This document shows positions 14,997 through 23,130 of a stretch of 27,862 nt of DNA, in pieces; position 1 is the stretch's first letter; each line of letters opens with the position of its first letter. The stretch lies in NCBI GenBank assembly GCA_040753915.1, contig JBFMDN010000072.1:1-27862 (forward strand). The letters run 5' to 3'. Position numbers and translations under genes: made by a program. A model generated the notes under the pieces. The model had not been told where the DNA came from and ran no database searches. It was given only the letters and a program-made list of their open reading frames with translations. This DNA comes from JBFMDN01 sp040753915. GTDB taxonomy: Bacteria > Desulfobacterota > Desulfomonilia > Desulfomonilales > Desulfomonilaceae.

Positions 14997-16484
14997 ATGG
15001 GATTTCGTGAGGACCTGGAGGTGCTCCTCAGATCACGGTTCACCTTGATCTGCGTGGTTTCTTTTGAGGAAGAAAGCATCATCGAACAGGTCAAGGAACT
15101 ATGTCTCGGTACCAATCGAAGGCTCTTTTTGTGGGATCACAGCGATTTTTTCCGCCTGCTGGTCGGCGAGGGAGGCGCGCCAATTGCGAAGGACCCGTTG
15201 ACTGCCTTAACCGCTATGGAGCGGATGCAGGAGGATTCGGTCTTCCTTCTGTGCGATTTTCATCAGTGTTGGAACGGCCAGCCAAGGGTTATTCGGAAGC
15301 TACGTAATCTCGCGAGGGAGCTCAAGTTTACGCGCAAGTCCATCATAGTGACTATGCCGGCCTGGCGGATCCCAGAGGAGCTTCGAGATGACGCGGTCGT
15401 ACTGGACTTCCAGCCTCCCGGATTAGCCGAGCTTGACGATATCTTGTCACGACTCACTTCCAGTCCCGGGGTGCGCGTGAACCTTACTCCCCAAGGGAGG
15501 GAAAAGCTGCTTACCGCAGCCCTCGGGCTGTCTGCAAACCACGCGCGGCGCGTCTTTTCCAAGGCCCTTGTGTCCAAAGGAGGCCTGGACGAACGGGACA
15601 TAGATCTGGTGAACCGGGAGAAGAAGCAGGTCATTCGAGAATCCGGGGCGCTGGAATTCTTCTCTCCGTCGGAAACCGTTGCAGATGTGGGCGGCCTAGA
15701 CGTTCTCAAGGAATGGTTGCGTACCAGAGAACGGGCTTTTAGTAGAGAAGCCCGGGACTACGGACTACCCGAGCCCAAAGGCATCGCACTCATCGGTATC
15801 CCCGGTACGGGAAAATCCCTGACTGCGAAGATGATTGCAGGGCTTTGGCGACTGCCGCTCATACGACTCGATCTGGGTGCTTTGTTCGGGGGCTTGGTGG
15901 GACAGTCGGAAGAAAATACCAGGCGCGCTCTCCGCCTCGCCGAGACGGTTGCTCCATGCCTGCTCTGGATTGATGAAATCGAGAAAGGGCTCTCTGTAGG
16001 GGGCGGAGATGGAGGGACCGCCATGAGGGTAGTCGGGGGCATCCTCTCCTGGATGCAGGAAAAGAGTCGCCCTGTCTTCGTAGTGGCGACCGCGAACAAT
16101 ATTGCATTGCTGCCACCCGAATTGCTCAGACGCGGGAGGGTGGACGAGGTCTTCTTTCTTGATCTGCCTACTGTGCGGGAGAGGCGTGAGATATTCGAAG
16201 TCCATCTGCGGAAGCGGAAACGTTTTCCGCAGGCATATGACTTGGACAAGCTTGCGGCAGCCTCCGAAGGGTATGTGGGGGCGGAGATCGAGCAGTCCGT
16301 CATAGACGCCATGTATGCTGCATTCAGCGACCGGGAGTCTCCAGGGAGGGACTTCACCACGGATGACATCCTTCACGCGCTCGCTCGCCAGGTTCCTCTG
16401 AGCATTTCCCAAAGGGAAGTGGTCGCAAGCCTCAGAACCTGGATCTCAGAGGGAAGGGCTCAGTCCGCGTCATCCATGAAATGA
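14997..16484 (+). CDS. Ycf46-like AAA+ ATPase
   Basis: 495 residues. The N-terminal ~200 residues (LLRSRFTLICVVSFEEESI...) form the nucleotide-site-less domain typical of Ycf46-type proteins. The C-terminal AAA+ domain has Walker A GIPGTGKS (267-274), Walker B LLWIDEIEK (322-330), sensor ATAN (364-367) and the RRGRVDEVFF block with likely arginine fingers (378-381). All catalytic residues are present. Ycf46 is encoded in some plastids and in cyanobacteria; in deltaproteobacteria-like hosts its role is unknown, probably remodelling of a protein partner in the cytoplasm. GAGGAG lies just before the ATG at 14997. Its stop is two bases from the stop of the convergent HTH-cupin gene. Confidence 0.85.
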   Translation: MGFREDLEVLLRSRFTLICVVSFEEESIIEQVKELCLGTNRRLFLWDHSDFFRLLVGEGGAPIAKDPLTALTAMERMQEDSVFLLCDFHQCWNGQPRVIRKLRNLARELKFTRKSIIVTMPAWRIPEELRDDAVVLDFQPPGLAELDDILSRLTSSPGVRVNLTPQGREKLLTAALGLSANHARRVFSKALVSKGGLDERDIDLVNREKKQVIRESGALEFFSPSETVADVGGLDVLKEWLRTRERAFSREARDYGLPEPKGIALIGIPGTGKSLTAKMIAGLWRLPLIRLDLGALFGGLVGQSEENTRRALRLAETVAPCLLWIDEIEKGLSVGGGDGGTAMRVVGGILSWMQEKSRPVFVVATANNIALLPPELLRRGRVDEVFFLDLPTVRERREIFEVHLRKRKRFPQAYDLDKLAAASEGYVGAEIEQSVIDAMYAAFSDRESPGRDFTTDDILHALARQVPLSISQREVVASLRTWISEGRAQSASSMK

Positions 16485-16486
16485 GC

Positions 16487-17842
16487 TCACTGGACCGCCC
16501 GGGGGGGCGATGGCTCTTCCGGCAGGTGATCCCCTCCGATGGTTATCCAGAGCAATCGAGCGAGCGTGCTGCCAGTGTTTTCCCAGCGGTCGGGCACTTC
16601 AGTAGTCAGATGGACCACGTCCCCGGGAGTGAGCTTGTAAGCTCGTTCATTAACGGAGAACTGTAGCTTTCCCGAGAGCAGGCAGCCGAGCTCCTCCCCT
16701 TTATGAATAAAGAAATGGGGAGCGAAGCTACTGCCCGGGGGTATTTCGATGAGGTACACATGGCCACGGCCCTCGGATCCGAGAGGCGTCAGGGCCTTGG
16801 CCACGGCTGCATTGCGCGAAATATGAGGAAGCGCAATCTCCTTGGCTTCCGCAGACGAGAATACGAGCTGGGGAGTGGGCTCTGTCCCCTCCTGTAAGAA
16901 GAAGCTCGGCTTCACCGAAAGCACGTCCGCCAGCTTGAACAGGGTGTAGAGAGAGGGCATGATCATGTCGCTCTCGATCTGTGAGATAGTGCTTGGGGTC
17001 ACCCCTGCCAGCTTCGCGAGCTCTGCCTGCGAGATCCCGCGCATCTTGCGCGCCTGTTTCAACCGACGCCACAGCTCGATGCGATAGGGCGAGTGCTTTT
17101 CCGCCTCGAAAGCGACAACGCCATTTTCCGTCCAGTACTTATGACGTTCCGTGGGGGGCGAAATCTCACGCTCCTCGGCTTTGACCGTGCTCAGAAAGTT
17201 CTTCCCTCTTCTCATGGAGAGCTCCAGGACCACTTGGGCCATGACATTGATCCTGGACTGCACGCGGGAAGAGAGAGCACTGTGCTTCACGATCCAGTAC
17301 GAAACAGTGTTCAACTCGTACAACTTCGGACAGGTGTTCCCGTAGAATGTGAGCACATCCCGTTCGGAGCTCCAGAGCTCCTTCATTCCGCTGAGACTGT
17401 CGAAAACGAAGTGGACCCTTCCCTCCAAGGATTCGTACGCTCCCCAGAGGGTCTCAGCTACCAGTTTCATCTGGTGAGGCTGATCGACGCGCAGAATCCG
17501 GCCAGGGTATTCCATCCTGTCCTCGTAATAGAAAGCCAGGTACACATCGGCACCCTTACCTTTTCCCCAGGTGAAGCAGTCGAGGATCGTCAGATCGCAG
17601 TTACTGGCCACTGATCGAAGCTGAGAGAACAATTCCCTGGGAGGAATGTCGAAGGTGACGTAGAGAACGGGCTTTCCCAGAGCTTGAGAAGCAAGGATGA
17701 AGCTCTGGCTGAAAGGAACTGCCAGGTTGCCTGTGGGATCGAGCCAGATCACATTGTCGCCCGATCGCAAATGCCCCAACAAGTTGTCCAAATGACTGAT
17801 GCCGGTGGACACGAGATCTTCGGCTGCTTCACGAACCCTCAT
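16487..17842 (-). CDS. RecA/KaiC-like - XRE helix-turn-helix - cupin fusion regulator
   Basis: About 451 residues. N-terminal part (~10-250): a RecA/KaiC/Rad55-like fold starting VSTGISHLDNLLGHLRSG. The usual GKT of Walker A is replaced (WLDPTGNLAVPF), while the Walker B-like HFVFDSLSG remains, so ATP hydrolysis is doubtful. Middle (~255-315): an XRE helix-turn-helix (LKQARKMRGISQAELAKLAGVTPSTISQIE). C-terminal (~355-440): a cupin with HKGEELGCLLSGKLQF and LTPGDVVHLTTEVPDRWEN, a likely ligand-sensing barrel. XRE-cupin proteins are known transcription regulators; the added pseudo-RecA domain is unusual. The ATG at 17842 overlaps the stop of the small ORF upstream (ATGA); a GTG at 17854 is an alternative start. 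It probably binds DNA in the cytoplasm and may control its own operon. Confidence 0.85.
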   Translation of the reverse strand: MRVREAAEDLVSTGISHLDNLLGHLRSGDNVIWLDPTGNLAVPFSQSFILASQALGKPVLYVTFDIPPRELFSQLRSVASNCDLTILDCFTWGKGKGADVYLAFYYEDRMEYPGRILRVDQPHQMKLVAETLWGAYESLEGRVHFVFDSLSGMKELWSSERDVLTFYGNTCPKLYELNTVSYWIVKHSALSSRVQSRINVMAQVVLELSMRRGKNFLSTVKAEEREISPPTERHKYWTENGVVAFEAEKHSPYRIELWRRLKQARKMRGISQAELAKLAGVTPSTISQIESDMIMPSLYTLFKLADVLSVKPSFFLQEGTEPTPQLVFSSAEAKEIALPHISRNAAVAKALTPLGSEGRGHVYLIEIPPGSSFAPHFFIHKGEELGCLLSGKLQFSVNERAYKLTPGDVVHLTTEVPDRWENTGSTLARLLWITIGGDHLPEEPSPPRAVQ

Positions 17843-17970
17843 GGCTCCTCGCACGGGATATTCCCAGGCTCGATGATGAGATGGCTCACGGGGTGAGAGA
17901 CGGGGGAAGTCCCGCAGATCTCAGCCCCATGAACCCGGATTTCCTCTTCGCCACTTAGTGTGAGCCGCAC
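17839..17970 (-). CDS. Possible 43-residue ORF coupled to the fusion regulator
   Basis: A GTG at 17970, 14 bp after the stop of the glutamate-synthase-like gene, opens a 43-codon frame starting VRLTLSGEEEIRVHGAEICG and ending near PGNIPCEEP. Its TGA overlaps the ATG of the regulator (ATGA), a classic translational-coupling junction. About two thirds of the third codon positions are G or C, as expected for a coding frame in this genome. There is no strong ribosome site, and it has two Cys and no recognisable domain. It could be a real small protein or a coupling frame only. Confidence 0.4.
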   Translation of the reverse strand: MRLTLSGEEEIRVHGAEICGTSPVSHPVSHLIIEPGNIPCEEP

Positions 17971-17984
17971 CAGATCGAGACTGC

Positions 17985-19580
17985 TCAGGCTACCGAATGA
18001 ACCTTGCTGGGCACGGCCGCGGAGCCCAGGATTTTATCCACTTCCTCCATATCCGACTCCATCACGTACGGAATGCCCGAAATGTCGGAAGCTTCTCGTG
18101 TGAGAGAAACGAGATCGTTGCGATCTATGTATGGAAGAGCGAACTTGCGGGCACCAGCCATGAGCTGCTGCAGGCCCTGCTTGAGCCGGGAAACGTACGA
18201 GTACACACCGATCGCGCCGGCAGGAATCTTGGCAAAATCCGCTCCAAACCGTGACTTCAGCTCTGCTGCCACGACAAAATTGCTGATAATACCGTGCTCC
18301 AGTCCTTCTATACCGACCTTTTCCAGGACCTTGTTGCCGTGGGTCTTTCCGACCATGGCAGCAGTCATGAGAGCGCGACCGAGGCACACCGCCTTGACGT
18401 AAGGTGCGCCCAGGGCCAGTGCCTTGAAAATATGGTCTTCGAGTGACAAGCCACCTGCAATGGCGATGGGGGGAATATACGCGCCCTGCTGCCTCAAACG
18501 CTCACACATATTGTACGCCAGGCACTCCAGGTATACGGTGGGAATTCCCCACTCGTTCATCATTCTCCAGGGGCTCATACCTGTTCCGCCTCCCGCGCCA
18601 TCGATGGTGAGCAAGTCAATCTTGGCTTCTGATGAATACTTGATTGCCCGCGCCAGGTCAGCAGGCCGGTACGCTCCGGTCTTGAGAGTCACGTACTTGG
18701 CGCCCAAGCTTCGGAGATAATCGACAGCCTGATAGAAGCTCTCCTCGTCAACCATGCCGAGCCGAGAATGACGCTCGAATTCCTTGATAGCCCCTGCCTG
18801 AAAGCCTTTCCTCGCCACATCGGTGGTAGGATCGGGAAGCACGAGGTACCCGCGCTCCTTTAGCTGCATGGCACGCTCAAGGCTGCCGAGCTGAACCTCG
18901 CCTCCAATGTCCTTGGCCCCTTGGCCCCATTTCAGCTCGAAGATCTCTACCCCGAGCTTCTGGATGACGTACTCGGGTACCCCGAGCTTGGTGTCTTCCA
19001 CATTAGCCTGGACAATAATGGCGCCCTTGCCTTCGTACCATCGCCTGAATGACTCGACGCGGCGCTCCATTTCCGGAGACTTGACTACCTTTCCGTTCTT
19101 GAACTCCGCATCACGGTCCATTCCGCAGATGTTCTCACCGGCTACCACCATGATTCCTGAAATAGCCGCGCCTATGGCCATCTCCTCCCAGTTTGCCCGG
19201 CCTATGAAGGTGGATCCTACTGCGCCGGTAAACACGGGAAAGTTCAGCTTGATGGAGCCATCCGCGCCCAAAGCGGTGGAACAGTCAACCACGGGAAACG
19301 TAGCCTTGTCCGAATCCGCCTCGACTCCGACCGCTCCCACGCAGGTTCCCTGAATGTTAAAGTGGGAGTAATCGATCGGATAGTCCTTGTCAGCTCCCGC
19401 GGTGATCTTTCCGTACGGCTGAGGATAGATAACCTCACGCCCTTTGATAGCAGATTGGCCGATCTCGCAGGGTCCTGGACAACCGTCGAGACAGGTAACG
19501 CAGATCCCGGAGATGGGTGCCGGCTCGACCCGATTCTTGGTTTTCGTTGCAGAGCTTCTGTTAGGCTTACTAAGTGACAT
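17985..19580 (-). CDS. FMN-binding glutamate-synthase-like protein
   Basis: 531 residues related to the FMN/synthase domain of glutamate synthase, present here as a stand-alone protein. The N-terminus carries four Cys (C27, C30, C34, C38 in CVTCLDGCPGPCEIG), a possible metal or cluster site. Downstream are typical barrel motifs: KWGQGAKDIGGE, LLTIDGAGGGTGMSPW, PIAIAGGLSLEDHIFKALALGA and VCLGRALMTA. No glutaminase domain is present, so ammonia or another substrate, or a different FMN reaction, must be considered; the true reaction is not known from sequence. The ATG at 19580 has AGGAGG upstream. It is the first gene of a probable three-gene unit with the small ORF and the fusion regulator. Confidence 0.85.
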   Translation of the reverse strand: MSLSKPNRSSATKTKNRVEPAPISGICVTCLDGCPGPCEIGQSAIKGREVIYPQPYGKITAGADKDYPIDYSHFNIQGTCVGAVGVEADSDKATFPVVDCSTALGADGSIKLNFPVFTGAVGSTFIGRANWEEMAIGAAISGIMVVAGENICGMDRDAEFKNGKVVKSPEMERRVESFRRWYEGKGAIIVQANVEDTKLGVPEYVIQKLGVEIFELKWGQGAKDIGGEVQLGSLERAMQLKERGYLVLPDPTTDVARKGFQAGAIKEFERHSRLGMVDEESFYQAVDYLRSLGAKYVTLKTGAYRPADLARAIKYSSEAKIDLLTIDGAGGGTGMSPWRMMNEWGIPTVYLECLAYNMCERLRQQGAYIPPIAIAGGLSLEDHIFKALALGAPYVKAVCLGRALMTAAMVGKTHGNKVLEKVGIEGLEHGIISNFVVAAELKSRFGADFAKIPAGAIGVYSYVSRLKQGLQQLMAGARKFALPYIDRNDLVSLTREASDISGIPYVMESDMEEVDKILGSAAVPSKVHSVA

Positions 19581-19684
19581 TGGATAGTCCTCCTGAAAAC
19601 GATGAGCGATGGTATGCCTGCGCCAGGGAAATCCTCTTGCTACGGGCCATGACTATGTTAGGCGATCCGAAAAGAAACTTTGTG

Positions 19685-19714
19685 CATTTAGCAGTACTAA
19701 CGGTGCCCTGTCAA
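19685..19714 (-). promoter_or_regulatory. Sigma70-type promoter of the glutamate-synthase-like unit
   Basis: On the minus strand a consensus TTGACA (19709-19714) is followed after 18 bp by TAAATG (19685-19690); CTAAAT with a 17-bp spacer reads equally well. Transcription would start about 100 bases before the ATG at 19580. The rest of 19581-19822 shows nothing else. Confidence 0.55.
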
Positions 19715-19822
19715 GCATCTTTTACACTAAAAGCCGCCGCCGCTGGAAATTAGCCGACCGTGCGGAAAACCTCAGGGCAGAACGGGAGCCCAGCCCGTTT
19801 ATTTAGAGATGACGGGGGAGAC

Positions 19823-20202
19823 GAAAATGTCTCACAACTCGGGACACACCAAACATCGTAGCACGATTGGGCGCTGATGCATGAAAAGGCACCCTGACCC
19901 CAACCCTTGTATGTTGGGCATAGGCGTTAAGTTAGAAGTGGAACGGCCAATTGTTCGTCATTCCGGCGAAAGCCGGAATCCAGTCCTTCCAATATGTTAT
20001 GGACCCCGGCTTTCGCCGGGGTGACGGGGTCCTTGTTAAGTCAACTGACTGAAATCACGTGATGCCATCCACGAAGTTCACGCCTATGTGTATGTTGGGA
20101 GAGGGAGCCGGAAGAATGGCCTCTCGCCCCTTTTGGGGGAGAGGATCAGGGTGAGGGGGTGTGCCACGATTATCACGGACTGCCGGCTTTTGAGACAGTT
20201 TC
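19823..20202 (-). mobile_element. MITE-like element, copy C, disrupted by a nested element
   Basis: The outer ends are GAAAATGTCTCACAA (19823-19837) and TTTTGAGACAGTTTC (20188-20202). Orientation is opposite to copies A and B. Total length is 380 bp; removing the inner 170-bp element and one 11-bp flanking repeat leaves 199 bp, exactly the length of intact copy B. The left half is more diverged than the other copies. It lies between ahcY and the glutamate-synthase-like gene; the 84 bp from 20203 to the ahcY stop hold nothing that I can name. Confidence 0.85.
19919..20088. mobile_element. Nested 170-bp inverted-repeat element with 11-bp target duplication
   Basis: It begins CATAGGCGTTAAGTT (19919-19933) and ends with the inverted match AAGTTCACGCCTATG (20074-20088), 13 of 15 positions paired. 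TGTATGTTGGG is repeated directly on both sides (19908-19918 and 20089-20099), an 11-bp target duplication. Inside are an ATTCCGGC-gaaa-GCCGGAAT hairpin and a CCCCGGC-ttt-cGCCGGGG hairpin, a repeat type common in deltaproteobacterial genomes. It has no gene. The long duplication resembles that of IS4-type elements, but the source of transposase is unknown. Confidence 0.85.
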
Positions 20203-20286
20203 CGACGCCCGTCCCCCTGCGAGACGCGCGTCCTACCTTCTGTCCCATCCATGAACGGTCCCGATGCCTTCCCGGAAGGAAAGAAA

Positions 20287-21543
20287 TCAGGTTCCCATTT
20301 CCCACGATGACAGGTATTCAGCCTGCTCGTCTGTGAGAGTGTCGATGGCGATTCCCATGGCTTCCAGCTTCAGCCGCGCAATTTCCGCATCAATTTCCGG
20401 CGGGAGTCTGTGCACTTGGTTCGACAAGCTGCCTTTGCCCGCCTTAACGAGATGCTCTGCAGCAAGGGCCTGGTTTGCGAAGCTCATGTCCATCACGGAC
20501 GAGGGATGTCCTTCAGCGGCGGCGAGATTGATAAGGCGACCTTCGCCCAGGAGCATGATGCGCCTGCCGTCAGCCATGGCGAACTCTTCTACGAAATCCC
20601 GGATCACTCGCCTGGACACGGCTGCCTCTGCCAAGTGCGGAATATCGATCTCCACGTTGAAGTGGCCCGAGTTAGCAATGATGGCACCATCCTTCATAAG
20701 AGCAAAATGCTCTTTCCGGAGCACGCTTCTGTCTCCGGTTACGGTGCAGAAAAAATCCCCGAGGGGCGCAGCCTGAGCCATAGGCATCACCCAGTACCCG
20801 TCCATGACAGCTTCCAGAGCGCGCAGAGGATCCACCTCGGTAACGATGACCCTGGCACCCATTCCTGCAGCCCTCATGGCAAGCCCCCGGCCGCACCATC
20901 CATACCCGCTCACGACAAAGACGCTGCCTGCCATGAGCCTGTTCGTTGCCCGCAGTATTCCGTCGATAGTGCTTTGGCCCGTGCCGTAGCGGTTGTCGAA
21001 GAAATGCTTCGTGTCCGAGTCGTTTACCGCGATGACGGGGAACAGGAGCACTCCCTTGGCAGCCATGCTCTTCAACCGGATGACCCCGGTCGTGGTTTCT
21101 TCCGTGCCACCCAGGAGTCCTTCCGCAAGGCTGCGGCGCTCCGCGTGGATAGTTCCCACCAGATCGGCGCCGTCATCCATAGTGATGTGGGGCTTGGGGT
21201 CAAGGCACGCGTTGATGTGCTTGTAGTAGGTCTCCGTGTCTTCGCCCTTGATCGCGAACACGTGATATCCGTCAGAAACCAGAGCTGCTGCAACATCGTC
21301 CTGGGTGGACAAAGGATTGGACGCGCATACGTACACCTCCGCTCCCCCAGCCGCGAGGGTATGAACCAGCGCTGCTGTCTCCGTGGTGACGTGGAGGCAC
21401 GCGGCCAGGACGACACCGTTCAACGGCTTTTCCTTCCCAAAGCGCTCCCGAATCAGGCGGAGCACCGGCATGTTCCGTTCGGCCCACTCTATTCTGTTTT
21501 TCCCCGCCTCAGCCAGAGACAGGTCTTTGACGTCATACTCCAT
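20287..21543 (-). CDS. ahcY: Adenosylhomocysteinase (S-adenosylhomocysteine hydrolase)
   Basis: 418 residues. The NAD-dependent enzyme splits S-adenosylhomocysteine to adenosine and homocysteine, removing the inhibitory product of SAM-dependent methylation. Visible motifs: CLHVTTETAALVHTL, NDSDTKHFFDNRYGTGQS with the active-site Lys, the NAD-binding VSGYGWCGRG (~210-220), and a C-terminus with HPSSVMDMSFANQALA. The protein is of the short form, without the ~40-residue insert of some bacterial enzymes. The ATG at 21543 has AAGGAG five bases upstream; a start at 21558 is less likely. It follows metK by 99 bp on the same strand, so the two are probably cotranscribed. I see no SAH riboswitch in the gap. 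Confidence 0.95.
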   Translation of the reverse strand: MEYDVKDLSLAEAGKNRIEWAERNMPVLRLIRERFGKEKPLNGVVLAACLHVTTETAALVHTLAAGGAEVYVCASNPLSTQDDVAAALVSDGYHVFAIKGEDTETYYKHINACLDPKPHITMDDGADLVGTIHAERRSLAEGLLGGTEETTTGVIRLKSMAAKGVLLFPVIAVNDSDTKHFFDNRYGTGQSTIDGILRATNRLMAGSVFVVSGYGWCGRGLAMRAAGMGARVIVTEVDPLRALEAVMDGYWVMPMAQAAPLGDFFCTVTGDRSVLRKEHFALMKDGAIIANSGHFNVEIDIPHLAEAAVSRRVIRDFVEEFAMADGRRIMLLGEGRLINLAAAEGHPSSVMDMSFANQALAAEHLVKAGKGSLSNQVHRLPPEIDAEIARLKLEAMGIAIDTLTDEQAEYLSSWEMGT

Positions 21544-21642
21544 ACAAACTCCTTTCACACCGCTCGTCTGATTCCAGGTCTGCTTGGGAAAATACCGCGG
21601 AGCCTTCCGACCCGTAAAGGATTCTATGATCGGCGAGCCGCA

Positions 21643-22839
21643 TCACACGGCCTTTCGGGGTACACGAAGCGAGCCGCGCGCACGCTCTCGAAGCTCTTCT
21701 GCTCGATGGGTGGATTCCCAGGTAAAGTCGGGGTCTTCTCGTCCAAAATGCCCGTTGGCCGAAGTCTTGCGGTAGATGGGTCTCAGCAGGTCGAGGTATT
21801 CGATGATGGCGCCGGGCTTGAAGCTGAACACTTCTCCGACGATTTTGGCCAATTTGCCGTCGTCTACCGTGCCGGTTCCGTAGGTGTTGACCATGAACGA
21901 CACAGGCTCCGGATAGCCTATGGCATACGCGACCTGGAGAAGGCATTTCTCAGCCAATCCCGCTGCGACTATATTCTTGGCCACATGTCTGGCCATGTAC
22001 GATGCCGATCTGTCGACCTTCGTCGGATCCTTTCCGGAAAACGCTCCTCCCCCGTGGGCGCCGAATCCTCCGTACGTATCAACAATAATCTTCCGTCCAG
22101 TCAAGCCGCAATCGCCAAGCGGACCGCCCACGACAAATCGTCCCGTTGCATTGATCAGGTACCGAGTGTCGGGTGTGAGCAGACGCGCCGGTATCACCTT
22201 GTTAATGACTTCCTCGATTATCCCTTCCTTGATCTGCTCGTATGTCACATCAGGGGAGTGCTGGGCTGCTATGACGATCGTGTCTATACTCACGGGCTTG
22301 TTGTCCACGTACCGTACGCTGACCTGAGATTTTCCATCAGGTCGGAGAAAGTCGAGGGATCCGTCTTTCCGGGCTTCGGACAGCCGTGCAGTCAGCTTGT
22401 GCGCGCAGTCGATCGGGACAGGCATGAGCTCCGGAGTCTCGGCGCACGCGAACCCGAACATCAGGCCCTGATCGCCGGCCCCCTGCTCCTGGAACATTCC
22501 CTCACCCGCGGTCACACCCATGGAGATGTCCGGGGATTGCTTGTCCAGGGACACGATTACCGCGCAGGTGTCGCAATCGAATCCCATGCTTGAATCGGTA
22601 TATCCTATGTCGCGGATGCAGGAACGTACAAGCTGGGGAATGTCTACGACAGCGGAAGAGGTGATTTCTCCAGCTATCATGGCCAAGCCCGTGGTGACGA
22701 GGCATTCGCAGGCCACCCGGGATTTGGGGTCCTGTTCTATCATGGCATCGAGGACAGTGTCGGAAATGCGGTCCGCAATTTTGTCTGGATGACCTTCCGT
22801 GACGGATTCGGAGGAGAACAAGTATCCATCGGCCCCCAT
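21643..22839 (-). CDS. metK: S-adenosylmethionine synthetase
   Basis: 398 residues, within the normal 380-400 range. It makes SAM from methionine and ATP, releasing phosphate and pyrophosphate. Conserved blocks: FSSESVTEGHPDKIADRISD at the start, GAGDQGLMFGFA, GRFVVGGPLGDCGLTGRKI, and the phosphate-binding GGGAFSGKDPTKVDRS. The ATG at 22839 has AAAGGAG six bases upstream. It is transcribed away from the histidine kinase gene from a well-formed promoter and followed by ahcY, a functional pairing in the methyl cycle. No SAM riboswitch motif is seen in the short leader. Confidence 0.97.
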   Translation of the reverse strand: MGADGYLFSSESVTEGHPDKIADRISDTVLDAMIEQDPKSRVACECLVTTGLAMIAGEITSSAVVDIPQLVRSCIRDIGYTDSSMGFDCDTCAVIVSLDKQSPDISMGVTAGEGMFQEQGAGDQGLMFGFACAETPELMPVPIDCAHKLTARLSEARKDGSLDFLRPDGKSQVSVRYVDNKPVSIDTIVIAAQHSPDVTYEQIKEGIIEEVINKVIPARLLTPDTRYLINATGRFVVGGPLGDCGLTGRKIIVDTYGGFGAHGGGAFSGKDPTKVDRSASYMARHVAKNIVAAGLAEKCLLQVAYAIGYPEPVSFMVNTYGTGTVDDGKLAKIVGEVFSFKPGAIIEYLDLLRPIYRKTSANGHFGREDPDFTWESTHRAEELRERARGSLRVPRKAV

Positions 22840-22886
22840 GGGAGTCTCCTTTCGACGAGGTCGGTATAGGCTCGGTCAAACATTTA

Positions 22887-22915
22887 CGTATAGCAACATG
22901 AAATAGCGCGGTCAA
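22887..22915 (-). promoter_or_regulatory. Promoter of metK-ahcY
   Basis: On the minus strand TTGACC (22910-22915) and TATACG (22887-22892) are separated by exactly 17 bp. Transcription would start about 40 bases before the metK ATG, leaving a leader too short for a known SAM riboswitch. Confidence 0.6.
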
Positions 22916-22951
22916 GGGGATTTCTCCGTGAGGCGCAATCAGCGCTTTACG

Positions 22952-22979
22952 TTTACGTGCAAGTCTTATATGGTAAAAT
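22952..22979 (+). promoter_or_regulatory. Possible promoter of the histidine kinase gene
   Basis: TTTACG (22952-22957) and TAAAAT (22974-22979) are 16 bp apart on the plus strand, about 150 bp ahead of the chosen kinase start. The -10 is good and the -35 poor; a tandem TTTACG at 22946 is an alternative. Confidence 0.3.
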
Positions 22980-23130
22980 CAGGATGTTTCCGGAGGGTTG
23001 CGTCTTGGCTCCCCTGAGCCAATCGAAGTATAACCGGCTGCTCGAGCCATTCTCTCCTTTCTTTCTCGATCGACTCCGACGGTTTTTTTTCCTGAATCGC
23101 CGGGGTTTGGATTCAACACACGGTACAGCA

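Noticed and set aside
19609..19806. 65-codon plus-strand frame upstream of the glutamate-synthase-like gene
   Set aside because: It covers the minus-strand promoter, has no ribosome site and no domain.
20410..22593. 727-codon frame antisense to ahcY and metK
   Set aside because: It crosses two certain enzymes and the gap between them, and the protein shows no domain.
22840..22956. SAM riboswitch ahead of metK
   Set aside because: The predicted leader is about 40 bases and contains none of the known SAM aptamer cores; likewise no SAH aptamer is seen in 21544-21642.
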